A DNA stretch of 64,000 bases, taken from assembly GCF_013170805.1 (NCBI RefSeq), contig NZ_CP051293.1, forward strand, positions 4,904,001-4,968,000, given 5' to 3'. Made by a program: the position numbers and the translations under genes. Within the stretch, counting starts at the first letter, position 1. Each line of letters starts with the position of its first letter. Shown here in pieces: positions 1-10,083 of the stretch. Under the pieces are notes generated by a model. The model saw only the letters and a list, made by a program, of their open reading frames with translations. It did not search any database and had not been told where the DNA came from. The stretch is from Mesorhizobium sp. NZP2077 (GTDB lineage Bacteria > Pseudomonadota > Alphaproteobacteria > Rhizobiales > Rhizobiaceae).

Positions 1-824
1 ACGTCGCCGACGCGCAGCTGGCCATGGGTGACCAGATAGGCGCCGATGATCAGCACGACCATCATCGATATGGTCGAGGACAGCCGCTGCAGCGCATTGG
101 CGATCGCCCACCAGTCGAGCACGGGGTTTTGCGCGTCGAGCAGGTTCCTGACATAACGGCGCAGCGTCTCGGCCTCGTGGCCAAGGCGATTGTAGCTCTG
201 CAGCACGGCGACGTTGCTGACCGAGTCGGTCACATGCGCGAACACCTTGTGGTAGTGGCGCTCGACGGCTGCCTGGCCTGCCTTGGTGCGCTTCATTACC
301 AGCCGGCCGATGCCGACATAGAGCACGCCAAGCGCGAGCAGCACCATCGACATGCGCACATCCATGCTGAGTGCCGTCGGCACCAGCAGGACCAGCGTAA
401 CGGCCGTGGACAAATGCTGGCGCATGAATTCGAGCCATAGGCTGAACAGCGTCTCGACCGCGCGCAACAGCGTGTGCAAGGCGTTGGAAGTTCCGCGCTG
501 ATGATGCCAGGCCAGCGGCATGGTGATCACGCGTTCAAAGGACTGGCAGAGCACTTCCGAGCGGCGGGCATGGGCAAAGCGATCGGCGCCGCGCGCCACA
601 AGCACAAAGGCAACGACACTGAAGACGCCGAGGCCGGCCCAGAGAGCGAGCATTGAAAAAACCGGACCGTGGCTGGAGATAGCGTCGATCACTCGACCAA
701 ACAGGATCGACTCAACGATCGCAATCGCGGCCAGCGCGACATTGGCGCCGCAAATCAGCGCGACGCGCCTCTTGTCGGATGCCAGATAGCCCAGCGCTCT
801 CCAATAGATCTGCAGAAGTGACAC
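1..824 (-). CDS. ndvA: Cyclic beta-1,2-glucan ABC exporter NdvA (5' part, cut by window edge)
   Basis: This is the N-terminal 274 residues of the inner-membrane ABC exporter that moves cyclic beta-1,2-glucan to the periplasm. It starts at GTG 824 (MSLLQIYWRALGYL), with CGGAG just upstream and an in-frame TAG further upstream, so no longer start is available. The visible part is the membrane domain: hydrophobic segments near residues 21-43, 57-80, 137-175 and 247-268. The conserved stretch around residues 100-130 (MPLAWHHQRGTSNALHTLL) is typical of the NdvA/ChvA family. The ATPase domain lies outside the window. ndvB, which makes the glucan, lies upstream on the same strand, which supports the call. 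Identification is by remembered family sequence and context. Confidence 0.95.
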   Translation of the reverse strand, partial: MSLLQIYWRALGYLASDKRRVALICGANVALAAIAIVESILFGRVIDAISSHGPVFSMLALWAGLGVFSVVAFVLVARGADRFAHARRSEVLCQSFERVITMPLAWHHQRGTSNALHTLLRAVETLFSLWLEFMRQHLSTAVTLVLLVPTALSMDVRMSMVLLALGVLYVGIGRLVMKRTKAGQAAVERHYHKVFAHVTDSVSNVAVLQSYNRLGHEAETLRRYVRNLLDAQNPVLDWWAIANALQRLSSTISMMVVLIIGAYLVTHGQLRVGD

Positions 825-1150
825 TTCAGCTACTCCGCCAACTCTCTATTGTGCCCAATACCAATATTGTGCACTGCACCATTCCCTAAACACGTAACGA
901 GTGATGCGTCGCAAAACAATGCCCGTCTACCGGTTCCGTTCCCATTTAGCGAACAAAACATGACGACGATACGAAATCTGACGTGATCACCTAACGGTTT
1001 GAGATAAAAGGTGAAATGTCAGCCTTGCGGCAAAATCATGGCAGTAGCGGTGCACTGCCACATTTTTAATCACGAGGGTATTGCAAGGCTTGATCAGGAG
1101 GCATCTGGCGGCCGTCGCCGCGGATCGCGCGCAAGTAACGGGGCGCTGCG
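825..1150. promoter_or_regulatory. ndvB-ndvA intergenic region, candidate ndvA control region
   Basis: No gene is visible here. Reading toward ndvA there are two copies of GCACAATA (plus-strand TATTGTGC at 847-854 and 865-872), spaced 18 bases apart and lying 23-48 bases upstream of the GTG start. A 9-base repeat GTGCACTGC occurs at 869-877 and 1050-1058. The A+T-richer sequence around 840-1020 suits a promoter, but I cannot assign -35/-10 boxes with confidence. Regulation by a repeat-binding factor is only an inference. Confidence 0.3.
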
Positions 1151-1174
1151 TCGCGCGTCCCGAAGGACGCGCGA
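1151..1174 (-). terminator. Perfect 10-bp stem with UUCG loop after ndvB
   Basis: TCGCGCGTCC at 1151-1160 and GGACGCGCGA at 1165-1174 are perfect inverted repeats around a 4-base loop. On the minus strand the loop reads TTCG closed by C-G, the very stable C(UUCG)G tetraloop. It lies 24 bases beyond the ndvB stop codon. No T tract follows, so it may protect the 3' end or weaken read-through into ndvA rather than act as a full intrinsic terminator. Confidence 0.55.
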
Positions 1175-1197
1175 TCTATTGATCTAAGCTGTTGATT

Positions 1198-4100
1198 TCA
1201 CGCCGGTATCTTGACCACAATCTCGGTCTGAGTGCCGGCTTTGGGTTCGAAGGAAGCGGACTTTGTTTTCGAACCGTCGACTTCTAGCGAGATCGTCTTG
1301 GTCTTTTTGTCGCGAACCACATGAACCTTGATCTCGGCGCCCAGCATCTTGAGCGTGGCGTGGTAGCCATCCCAGTGGCTGGGCAGTTTCGGCCGGAACG
1401 TGATCTGCTTGCCGCGCCGTTCGATGCCGAGGATGCCCTCCACCGCCGCCCGGTAGAGCCAGCCCGCCGAGCCGGTGTACCAGGTCCAGCCGCCGCGTCC
1501 GCCCTTATCGTCTCCGGCATAGATATCGGCGGCGACCACGTAGGGTTCGACACGGTAGTGCTCGGCCGAAACCTCGTCGAATGCGTGGTTGACCGGGTTC
1601 AGCATCGAGAAGCAGCGATAGGCTTCGTCGGTCTGTCCCATCTCGGCCAGCGCGATGACGAACCATGTGGCGGCGTGGGTGTACTGGCCGCCATTCTCGC
1701 GCACGCCCGGCGGATAGCTCTTGATGTAGCCGGGGTCTTTCTGCGTCTTCGAGAAGGGCGGCGTGAACAATTTGACGATCTTGAGCTTGTCGTCGACGAG
1801 AAGCTTGGTGGCCTGTTGCATGGCCGTCGTCGACCGGGCCGGGTCGCCCTCGCCCGAAAGCACGCTCCAGGACTGGGCGATGGAATCGATCCTGCACTCT
1901 TCGGACGTGCGTGACCCCAAGGGCGTGCCGTCGTCGAAACTGCCGCGCCGGTACCATTCGCCGTCCCATGCCGTGCTTTCAAGCGCCCGCTTCAGCGCCT
2001 CGGCATGCTTTGCCCAGGCCTGCGCGCGCTTGCTGTCGCCCTCGCTCTTGGCAACAGGCGCGAAATCGCCCAGCGTCCTGAGCAGGAACCAGCCCAGCCA
2101 CACGCTCTCGCCCTTGCCGTGCTCGCCGACGCGGTTCATGCCGTCGTTCCAGTCGCCGCCAAGGATGAGCGGCAGGCCGGCAGGACTGCTGCGCTTGATG
2201 GCAAGGTCGAGCGCCCGCGCGCAATGATCGTAGAGCGACACCGTCTTCTTCGAGATTTCGGGAGTGAAGAAGGCGTCGTGCTCCCCCTCGCCCAGCACCT
2301 GCCCGTCGATGAAGGGCAGTTGCTCCTTCAGGATACCGGCATCGCCGGTCACCTGGAGATAGCGCGCGGTGGCGTGGGCCAGCCATACCACGTCGTCGGA
2401 GATCATGGTGCGCACGCCAGCTCCGGTGCGCGGCAGCCACCAATGCTGCACGTCGCCCTCCGGGAACTGCCGCCGTGCCGCATTGAGGATCTGGTCGCGC
2501 GCGAGTGTCGGATCATGCGCCAGCAGCGCCAGCGTGTCCTGCAGTTGGTCGCGGAAGCCGAAGGCACCGCTGGCCTGATAGAAGGCCGAGCGGGCGCGGA
2601 TGCGGCAGGCAAGGCTCTGATAGGGCAGCCAGTGATTGACCATGGCATCGAGCGCCTTGTCCGGCGTCTCGACCTGGATGGTGTCGAGGAAGGCGCGCCA
2701 CTCGCGCTCGTTGTCGGCGAGCCGCTGGTCAAAATCCTTGCCCCTATGCGTCTGCACCAGCGCGCTCGCCTGCGCAGAAGAATCGGCATCACCGAGCAGC
2801 CACAGCAGCGTGACGTCGCCACCGGCCGGGATCTCGACGTCGCGGGCGATCGCCGCGCAAGGATCGTCTCCGGCCTCGACACGACCCGACAGCGCCGCAC
2901 CGCTCAACACCGCCTGCGGCAGTTCGCTGGACCCATGCCGGCCGAGGAACTCCGAGCGATCAGTCGTGACCGAATGGACAGCGGCATCGGCGGCCAGGAA
3001 GGCCACGCGCTCGCTGAAATCGAGCCCGTAAGGGTTTTGCGCCAGCAACGCACCGGTTGCTCCGTCGCGCGACGGGACGATGGTTGCCGCGGTGCGCGAC
3101 CGATGCCCGCCAAGCACCCATTCGGCATAGGCATAGATGCGCAGCCGCGCCGGCACCGAGCCGGAGTTCTGGATGCGCAGCCGCGAAATCTTCACCGGAT
3201 CGATGGGGTCGACCACGTGGGTCAGGTCCATCGACAACGGCCCGCGCTTGGCGCGGAAGGTCGAGAAGCCCTGGCCATGCCAGGCTTCGTAGGTCATCGA
3301 GGGATCGCGCACCACCGCAGCGATCGGCGAGAACGCCCTGCCGCTGGCCTGATCGTAGATATAGATGCCCTCGCCCGGCCGGTTCGAGACCGGATCGTTC
3401 GACCACGGCGTCAGCTGGTAGTCGCGGCTGTTGCGGCTCCAGGTGAAGGCAGCACCCTCAGCGGACGTATGGAACCCAAACGAAGCGTTGGAGACGACGT
3501 TGATCCAGGGGTGCGGCGTGGTGCGTCGGCCAGCCAGACGCACCACATAGTGGCGTCCGTCGCCGTCGAAGCCGCCAAAACCATTCCATTGGCTTAGGCC
3601 CGTGCCATCGGCGCTGACATTCGCCACGGCCTGCGAGGCAAAAGCATGCGCCACCGGCGCCGAAATGTCGCGCAGAGCCGGCGATCCGGTCGGCAGCAAG
3701 GCGTCGCGCGCCTGCAGGGCAGCTGCCTCGGCCCGCTCGATCTGATCGAAGATGGTGCCGTTGCGCGTGTGCAGCACCACCCGGGCGGCGGCGAGCAGTG
3801 TCTTGTAGGTGGTCTCTTCCATCAGGTCGCGGCGCACCGCGAAAATGTGCTGGCGGGGACCCAGTTCCTTGCCGCGCAGACGGCTGTTTTCGCACAGTGT
3901 CTCGACCGCACGCTGCAGGTCCTGGACGTAGGACGAGGCCTGCTCGTTGACGACGACGAAGTCGATCATCATGCCGCGGGTGCGCATATATTCCTGGAAG
4001 CGCAGCGCCTGGGCAACGATCTCCAGATCGGCGACGTCGCCGATCCTGACCAGGAAGATCGGGAAATCGCCCGAAATGCTGGTCGGCCACAGGCTCGACT

Positions 4101-7100
4101 GCTTGCCGAGGCCCGAGGCGAGGGATTCGGCGGGAAGGCGCAGGAACGCGTCGGGGTAGATCAGATAGCGCGCCAGTTTCTGCACATTGGCGGCATCGGT
4201 CAGGCTGAGGCCCATATGGCGGGTCTGCACCTGGCTGCGTGTCCAGGCAAGCATCGCCTGGCGGGCAAAACTCTCCTGATGGTCGAGCCGGTTTATCGCC
4301 TCTTCCAGCTCGGTGCGGTTGGATCCGACCACGGTCCAGAAAGTCAGCGATATCTTCTTGTTGGCGGGCACGCGTACCTGGCGGCGCAGCGAGGCGATGG
4401 GATCGAGCGTGAAGCCGGAATGGCCGCGGAGTCTCGCGCCCGGATCGAAAGCGGCGGCGTCGACGATGGAGCGGCCACGGCCGATGAAGGCGCGCCTGTC
4501 GGTCTCTGCCTCGGCATCGCGCGCCGGTCCGGACGGATCGGTGACGAAATGCGCCAAGGTGATATCGGGCTCACTGGTTTCGCGCTTGCGACGCGTGGCG
4601 AAGATCGCGCCGTTGTTGGCGGCGATTTCGGTCTCGACGAACATTTTCGAGAAGGCCGGATGCGCGTTGTCGGAAGCCTCCGAACCGAGCACCAGTTCGG
4701 CAAAGGACGTCACCTCGATGTGACGATCGGATGTGCTTTCATTGTAGAGCGTGATGCGACGGCCTTCGCCATTGCCTTCGGAAACGACGATGCATTCGAC
4801 CTCGGAGCGCAACGTGCCGACCGATTTGACGAAGCTCGCCTTGTCGTCGGAAAATAGGGTCTGTACCTTCTCCTCGGCCGCGCGCTTTGGCTCCGCCGTA
4901 GCCGACCACCAGTCGCCAGAGCTGACGTCACGCAGGAAGATGTAGGAGCCCAGGCGGTCCTCGACCGGATCGGGCTGCCAGCGGGTCACCGACAGATCGC
5001 CCCAGCGGCTGTAGCCGGAGCCTGTCGCGGTCACCATCACCGAATAGCGGCCGTTCGACATCACATTGGTCGAGCGCAGGGCCCGTAAGGGATCGAGCAC
5101 GATGCGGGTGTCGGGGCTCTCGGTTTCAGTCTCGTCTTTCGCTCGCTCGTCCGCTTCGGTCCTGACGGTCGCGGTCGGGATGTCGCGCGGCGCCCTTTCC
5201 TGCAGCAAGAGTTCAGCCGATTCAATGACCGGATCGCTGTGGAAACGGTCGCGCAGGCGACCCTCGAAGATCGCGTCGGCGACCGCCGCGATCGACATGC
5301 CCGAATGGTGGGCATAGTAATTCAGCACGACCGCGTGGTTGGTGCCTTCAGGCACGCGCTGCGGCGTGAAATCGACCGCATCGTAATAGCCATGCGGGCC
5401 AAGCGCGCCGATGTCGCGCAGCCGAGCCAGATTCTGCACGGCTTCACGCGGGTTGAACTGCGCCGCCAGGATGGTGGCATAGGGCGCGATCACCGTGTTC
5501 TGGCCAAGGCCGCGCTTCAGGCCAAGGCCCGGCACACCGAAATTGGTGTACTGATAGGTCAGTTCCCGGTCGCGGGCATTGTAGGCCGCTTCGGAAATGC
5601 CCCACGGCACGTTTTTCTGTCGGCCATACTGGATCTGGCGCTTGATGATCAGCTTGCTGGTCTGGTTGAGGATCGAGCCTTGCGGCTCCTTCATCACCAG
5701 CGGCGGCATCAGATACTCGAACATCGAGCCCGACCAGGACATCAGCGCGCCCTGGAAACCGATCTCGACGATCGGGCGGCCGAGCCGGAACCAGTGCTCG
5801 GTCGGCAGGTCACCCTTGGCAATGGCGAACAGGCTGGTCAGCCGCGCCTCGGAGGCAAGAAGGTCGTAGCAGCTTTCGTCGAGCTGATGCTCCTCGACGC
5901 GATAGCCGATCGACAGCAGCTTGCGCTCCGGCCGCAGCAGGAAGGAGAACTCCATCTCGAAGGCAAAGCGGCGGGTGCGCTCGCGCAAGGTCAGGAGCTT
6001 GGCGCGCAGCGCCTCGACGGCATTGTCGTCGCTGTGGGCGTCGTGGACATGCGCCTCGCACGTGGCTTCCAGCCTTGCCGCCCAGTCGACGATAACGTCG
6101 CTCGGGGCCGACGCCGCCTCGGTATGGATCGCGGTCGCCAGCTTGCGGATCTCGCCCGCCAGCACGGCGAGGTTGATGGTGCGGATCGAAGCCATTTCCG
6201 GCTGCGCCTTGATGGTCTCGACGGCGCGCCGCATGCCGTCCAGACGGTCGACCAGACGCTGGCGCAGAGGCCTGAGCTGCCGGCGGTCGTCAGGCAACTC
6301 ATCGAGGCTTTCGCTCAGGATCGTCACCGTGTCGAGAATGCCTTCAAAATCGCCCTGGAGGTGGACCGAAGGCGCTTCCGCCCATTCGGCACAGGCAGCC
6401 GCCACAGCCACCAGGTGGCCGGCGAGATTGCCGCTGTCGACGGCCGAAATATAGAGCGGATAGAGCGGCTTCAGCGTCGTGGTATCGTACCAGTTGAAGA
6501 GATGGCCACGGTGGCGCGGCATGCTCTCGATTGTTGTCATGGTGGCGTCGATGCGGGTGATGGCATCGGACAGGCTGATCCAGCCAAAATCGCGCGCCGA
6601 GACGACCGACAGCAGGTAGACACCGACGTTGGTGGGCGACGTGCGTGGAGCCACGACCGGTGCCGGGCTTTCCTGGTAATTGTCCGGCGGAAGATTGTGA
6701 TGCTCCGCCGTGACGAAGCTTTCGAAATAATGCCAGGTGCGCCGCGCCACGGTGCGCAGCGTGTGGATATCGGCCTGCGATATGCGCAGCCGGTCCTCGG
6801 TTTCGGCCGAGCGGCTGATCCAACTGGCGATCGCCGGCGAGCCTATCCAGAACAGGGCGAAGAAGAAGGCGACGAAGGCGCCGGTGGAATCGGCCAGCAC
6901 CGGAATGGCGAGGCCGACAAAGCCGATAATCACGGCGCCGTACATCATGCCGTAATAGGAGCCGACATCGTTGTCGCCGGCCTTGTGCGCCTGCGAGGCG
7001 GTGCGCCACTCCAGCAGATTCTGGCGGCTGACGAACAGGCGGTAGAGCGTGCGCACGATGGCATCGCCCATCATCCAGGCGTTGTGCGCCATCAGCACGA

Positions 7101-9795
7101 TCTTCAGCGCCACCATGGCGGTGCCGAAGGCGACGTCGCGCGCCAGCGCCGAGAAATGGCCGCGCGGCGTCTGGTCGCCGCTCTTGGGCAGGATGGCGTT
7201 GACGACGTCGAAGGTCGGCGCCATGAACAGGCTGAGGATCAGCAAGGCCTGCCATTGCGCGGCCTGCGTGAAGGGCAGCAAGGTCCAGCCGGCGATCGCC
7301 GCCATCACCCAGAAGATCGGCGTCAGCGAGCGGCGCAGATTGTCGACCATCTTCCAGCGCGACAGGGCCGGAACGCCGGAGCGTGGATCGAGGATGAAGC
7401 CCAGCAACTGCCAGTCGCCGCGGGCCCAGCGATGGTGGCGCGAGGCGTCGACCGAGTAGCGGGTCGGATAGTCCTCGACCAGTTCGACGTCGGTGACCAG
7501 TGCTGCGCGCGCCAGCGCGCCTTCGAGCAGATCGTGGCTGAGGACGGTGTTTTCCTCGATGCGGCCCTGTAGGGCCGCCTCGAAGGCATCGACGTGATAG
7601 AGACCCTTGCCGGTGAAGGACCCGTCGCTGAACACATCCTGATAAAGATCCGAGACGGCGAAGACATAGGGGTCTAGGCCGCGATTGGCCGAAAACACCC
7701 GCTGGAAGAACGAGGCTTCGTCGCCTGATGTCAGCGAGGCGGTGATGCGCGGCTGCAGGATCGTGTAGCCGGCGGTGACAACGCGCTTAGCCGCGTCGAA
7801 ATGCGGACGGTTGAGCGGATGGCAGAGCTTGCCGACAAGGGTAGCCACCGCATCGCGGGTAGTGCGCGTATCGGCATCGAGGGTCATCACATGGACGACT
7901 TTTTCCGGCAGCGGCACTTCGAGCGGCAGGAAAGTGGTGTCACTATCGCCACGCAGCAGAAGGTCGAGCTCGTGCAGCTTGCCACGCTTGCGCTCCCAGC
8001 CCATCCAGGCTCCTTGAGCGGCGTTGAAGAGCCTGCGGCGGTGCAGGATGTAGAAACGCGGCGCGGCCTCCGAGGGATAGCGGGCATTGAGACGAGCGAT
8101 CTCGGCGCGGGCATATTCGAGGATCTCGGTGTCGGCCGCATCGATCTCGATCTTGCTGTCGGGCCAATCCGACAACAGCGCGAAATGGATCTCGTCCACC
8201 AGATTGGCAAGGTAATGCACTTCGATGTTGCGGATGTTTTCCTCGACATCGTCGCGCGAGCCGATCAGCGAAGGCACAACGACCAAAGTGCGCGCCTCGG
8301 GCGGCACGCCGTGCCTGTAGTCATAGCCGATCAGGCGTGTCGGCTTGAGGAAAAGCGAGACCACGGTGTTGAAGAAAGCTAGCGCACCCTCGCTCGCCGG
8401 CACGGCAAACAGCGCCAGCATCAGCACGATCGAGGTCACCGACAGGCCGAGATTGGCCAACGCATTACCGGTGAGGACAAGAAGCAGGGCCGTCAGTACG
8501 AAGACCGGCAGGACGATGCCAAGCCACCCGGTCTTGGCGAAGGTCCGCTTGGCGATCTGGCTGATCGTCTGCCGATAGCCGATCGCCTTTTCCAGCTCCA
8601 GCCGGCGCGGGCCGACGAGGAAGAAGCCGACATCGGTATGTGCGGACGGAGCTGGAACGGAAGCGTCGCCATCGCCAGCCGGTGCATGTTCGCTGGCGGC
8701 GCGTTCACTGGCGGCCTGGCCGGCCAGTTCGATGGCCTTTTCGGCGACGCGGTACTCCGAGAGGTTCGAGCGGCGCGCCAGTTCCTCGATCGCGGTGCGG
8801 TATTGGTCGCGCGAGAAGAAGTCGAGCGCGGCGAAATCGGTGCGCTCGCGCAGCACGGTATCGATGCGGCTGACGCCTTCGAACCACACCGTCCAGTCGA
8901 CGTCGTTGATGAGGCGCAGGCCGCGGATGATGTTGCCGGTCGTCACATTGCCGCTGGATAGCGTGTGATGCTCGGAGATGATGATCTCCTCAGCATCGGA
9001 GCCGGTCTTTTCAAGCTCGCCTTCCAGCCATTCCAGGGCCTTGCCGGCATTCTGCGATCCATCGCGCAATCGATAAAGCAGTTGGGTGGCGAAGGTGGTG
9101 TCCTGCGCGTGGGCCCTGAAATTGGCCAGTATCGCCTGGCGGTCGGCGCTGTCGTCGGTCGCCAGCACCTTGTCGGCCACGTCGTTGGCGATCTGGCGCA
9201 TCTGGCGGGTGCGATTGACCCTGACCGCCAGCCGGCGGAGATTCTCGATGAGCACGAAGCGCAGCAGCGATGGCAGCGCCCAGAGTTCACCGATCTTCAG
9301 CGGCTCGACCGACTGAAAGCCCTGGACGATGGACTTGAACATGGTCGCCGAGACGGAACTGTCCGAATGCGCGACATAGGTCCAGGCCAGCGCCAGCGCC
9401 CGCGGCACGATGCCGCCATCAGGTAGTTTCAGCGTCGGCAACTGACGGTAGAAGCGGCGCGGCAGATCGCGTTTGACCTGGAAAATGGTCTCCTCGACGA
9501 GGTAGTTGTTGTCCAGCAGCCATTGCGCGGCCGGGGTGATCGTTTCGCCCTTGGCTTGCGCCGCATTGGTCGAACGGTAGACTTCGAGAATCTTCTTGGC
9601 ACTGTCGCGGATGCGGGCCTGGAAGTCGAACGGGGTCAGGCCGAACAGGTCGGCGAGATCGCCTTTTGCCAGGCTTTCGCCGAGCAGCCGGAGCCGTTCG
9701 TCCGGCAGGAATGTCGACCTTATAGGCTCTTCCGTGATTGCCGGGAAGTTCGCGCTGGTCTTCTCGATCTGGGCTGGATTCGTCTGAATATTCAT
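1198..9795 (-). CDS. ndvB: Cyclic beta-1,2-glucan synthase NdvB
   Basis: A giant inner-membrane enzyme of about 2,865 residues that builds cyclic beta-1,2-glucan from UDP-glucose; family members are about 2,800 residues, so it is full length. Membrane segments lie near residues 418-490, 830-880 and 955-1005. Between the first two is the GT84 glycosyltransferase domain with an acidic D640-A-D642 motif (LDADTRT). The middle and C-terminal parts carry carbohydrate-binding/GH94 phosphorylase-like domains that set chain length, with EGDVQHWW near 2450 and D2548-W-N-D2551 (GGDWNDGMN). Two starts are possible: ATG 9795 (MNIQTNPAQ), used here, or GTG 9819, eight codons earlier; both have weak ribosome sites. 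Downstream ndvA exports the product. The glucan serves hypo-osmotic adaptation and, in rhizobia, nodule invasion. Confidence 0.96.
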   Translation of the reverse strand: MNIQTNPAQIEKTSANFPAITEEPIRSTFLPDERLRLLGESLAKGDLADLFGLTPFDFQARIRDSAKKILEVYRSTNAAQAKGETITPAAQWLLDNNYLVEETIFQVKRDLPRRFYRQLPTLKLPDGGIVPRALALAWTYVAHSDSSVSATMFKSIVQGFQSVEPLKIGELWALPSLLRFVLIENLRRLAVRVNRTRQMRQIANDVADKVLATDDSADRQAILANFRAHAQDTTFATQLLYRLRDGSQNAGKALEWLEGELEKTGSDAEEIIISEHHTLSSGNVTTGNIIRGLRLINDVDWTVWFEGVSRIDTVLRERTDFAALDFFSRDQYRTAIEELARRSNLSEYRVAEKAIELAGQAASERAASEHAPAGDGDASVPAPSAHTDVGFFLVGPRRLELEKAIGYRQTISQIAKRTFAKTGWLGIVLPVFVLTALLLVLTGNALANLGLSVTSIVLMLALFAVPASEGALAFFNTVVSLFLKPTRLIGYDYRHGVPPEARTLVVVPSLIGSRDDVEENIRNIEVHYLANLVDEIHFALLSDWPDSKIEIDAADTEILEYARAEIARLNARYPSEAAPRFYILHRRRLFNAAQGAWMGWERKRGKLHELDLLLRGDSDTTFLPLEVPLPEKVVHVMTLDADTRTTRDAVATLVGKLCHPLNRPHFDAAKRVVTAGYTILQPRITASLTSGDEASFFQRVFSANRGLDPYVFAVSDLYQDVFSDGSFTGKGLYHVDAFEAALQGRIEENTVLSHDLLEGALARAALVTDVELVEDYPTRYSVDASRHHRWARGDWQLLGFILDPRSGVPALSRWKMVDNLRRSLTPIFWVMAAIAGWTLLPFTQAAQWQALLILSLFMAPTFDVVNAILPKSGDQTPRGHFSALARDVAFGTAMVALKIVLMAHNAWMMGDAIVRTLYRLFVSRQNLLEWRTASQAHKAGDNDVGSYYGMMYGAVIIGFVGLAIPVLADSTGAFVAFFFALFWIGSPAIASWISRSAETEDRLRISQADIHTLRTVARRTWHYFESFVTAEHHNLPPDNYQESPAPVVAPRTSPTNVGVYLLSVVSARDFGWISLSDAITRIDATMTTIESMPRHRGHLFNWYDTTTLKPLYPLYISAVDSGNLAGHLVAVAAACAEWAEAPSVHLQGDFEGILDTVTILSESLDELPDDRRQLRPLRQRLVDRLDGMRRAVETIKAQPEMASIRTINLAVLAGEIRKLATAIHTEAASAPSDVIVDWAARLEATCEAHVHDAHSDDNAVEALRAKLLTLRERTRRFAFEMEFSFLLRPERKLLSIGYRVEEHQLDESCYDLLASEARLTSLFAIAKGDLPTEHWFRLGRPIVEIGFQGALMSWSGSMFEYLMPPLVMKEPQGSILNQTSKLIIKRQIQYGRQKNVPWGISEAAYNARDRELTYQYTNFGVPGLGLKRGLGQNTVIAPYATILAAQFNPREAVQNLARLRDIGALGPHGYYDAVDFTPQRVPEGTNHAVVLNYYAHHSGMSIAAVADAIFEGRLRDRFHSDPVIESAELLLQERAPRDIPTATVRTEADERAKDETETESPDTRIVLDPLRALRSTNVMSNGRYSVMVTATGSGYSRWGDLSVTRWQPDPVEDRLGSYIFLRDVSSGDWWSATAEPKRAAEEKVQTLFSDDKASFVKSVGTLRSEVECIVVSEGNGEGRRITLYNESTSDRHIEVTSFAELVLGSEASDNAHPAFSKMFVETEIAANNGAIFATRRKRETSEPDITLAHFVTDPSGPARDAEAETDRRAFIGRGRSIVDAAAFDPGARLRGHSGFTLDPIASLRRQVRVPANKKISLTFWTVVGSNRTELEEAINRLDHQESFARQAMLAWTRSQVQTRHMGLSLTDAANVQKLARYLIYPDAFLRLPAESLASGLGKQSSLWPTSISGDFPIFLVRIGDVADLEIVAQALRFQEYMRTRGMMIDFVVVNEQASSYVQDLQRAVETLCENSRLRGKELGPRQHIFAVRRDLMEETTYKTLLAAARVVLHTRNGTIFDQIERAEAAALQARDALLPTGSPALRDISAPVAHAFASQAVANVSADGTGLSQWNGFGGFDGDGRHYVVRLAGRRTTPHPWINVVSNASFGFHTSAEGAAFTWSRNSRDYQLTPWSNDPVSNRPGEGIYIYDQASGRAFSPIAAVVRDPSMTYEAWHGQGFSTFRAKRGPLSMDLTHVVDPIDPVKISRLRIQNSGSVPARLRIYAYAEWVLGGHRSRTAATIVPSRDGATGALLAQNPYGLDFSERVAFLAADAAVHSVTTDRSEFLGRHGSSELPQAVLSGAALSGRVEAGDDPCAAIARDVEIPAGGDVTLLWLLGDADSSAQASALVQTHRGKDFDQRLADNEREWRAFLDTIQVETPDKALDAMVNHWLPYQSLACRIRARSAFYQASGAFGFRDQLQDTLALLAHDPTLARDQILNAARRQFPEGDVQHWWLPRTGAGVRTMISDDVVWLAHATARYLQVTGDAGILKEQLPFIDGQVLGEGEHDAFFTPEISKKTVSLYDHCARALDLAIKRSSPAGLPLILGGDWNDGMNRVGEHGKGESVWLGWFLLRTLGDFAPVAKSEGDSKRAQAWAKHAEALKRALESTAWDGEWYRRGSFDDGTPLGSRTSEECRIDSIAQSWSVLSGEGDPARSTTAMQQATKLLVDDKLKIVKLFTPPFSKTQKDPGYIKSYPPGVRENGGQYTHAATWFVIALAEMGQTDEAYRCFSMLNPVNHAFDEVSAEHYRVEPYVVAADIYAGDDKGGRGGWTWYTGSAGWLYRAAVEGILGIERRGKQITFRPKLPSHWDGYHATLKMLGAEIKVHVVRDKKTKTISLEVDGSKTKSASFEPKAGTQTEIVVKIPA

Positions 9796-9819
9796 TGAAA
9801 ATTCCGTAAGCGGGCACAC

Positions 9820-10083
9820 AGCGGCGTCACCGCCACGGCAATGGCCCTAAAACCGGTTCAAATGCAATTGGTTGCATAATCCCACTTGCCGAAAGTTTGT
9901 TTCCGCACCACGACAGGGCGTCATCTCTCGGCAAAAATTCCAAGACGAGCACCCCTTTTCCCGTCGAGACCGATCGGCGGAGAGGATTCGGGCTTTTTCG
10001 TGATGCCGGCAAGAGCTTACGCTATATTTCGCCGGCAGCGCGATCATGTTTGGAAACAGGCGGTAACCGTTGGCGCGAAGGCG
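9820..10083. promoter_or_regulatory. hutD-ndvB intergenic region with inverted repeats
   Basis: No credible gene. ATGCAA (9862-9867) and TTGCAT (9872-9877) form a perfect inverted repeat with a 4-base centre, about 70 bases upstream of the ndvB start, a candidate operator. TGCCGGC (10004-10010) and GCCGGCA (10031-10037) could pair around a 20-base loop containing A+T-rich sequence. The ndvB promoter should lie here, but I cannot fix its boxes. Confidence 0.3.

Noticed and set aside
2005..3597. 530-residue open frame on the plus strand
   Set aside because: Antisense to the GH94 part of ndvB, Arg/Gln/Ala-rich, no known fold.
5239..7572. 777-residue open frame on the plus strand
   Set aside because: Lies wholly antisense to ndvB; composition is that of a reverse-strand shadow of a high G+C gene, with no recognisable domain or ribosome site.
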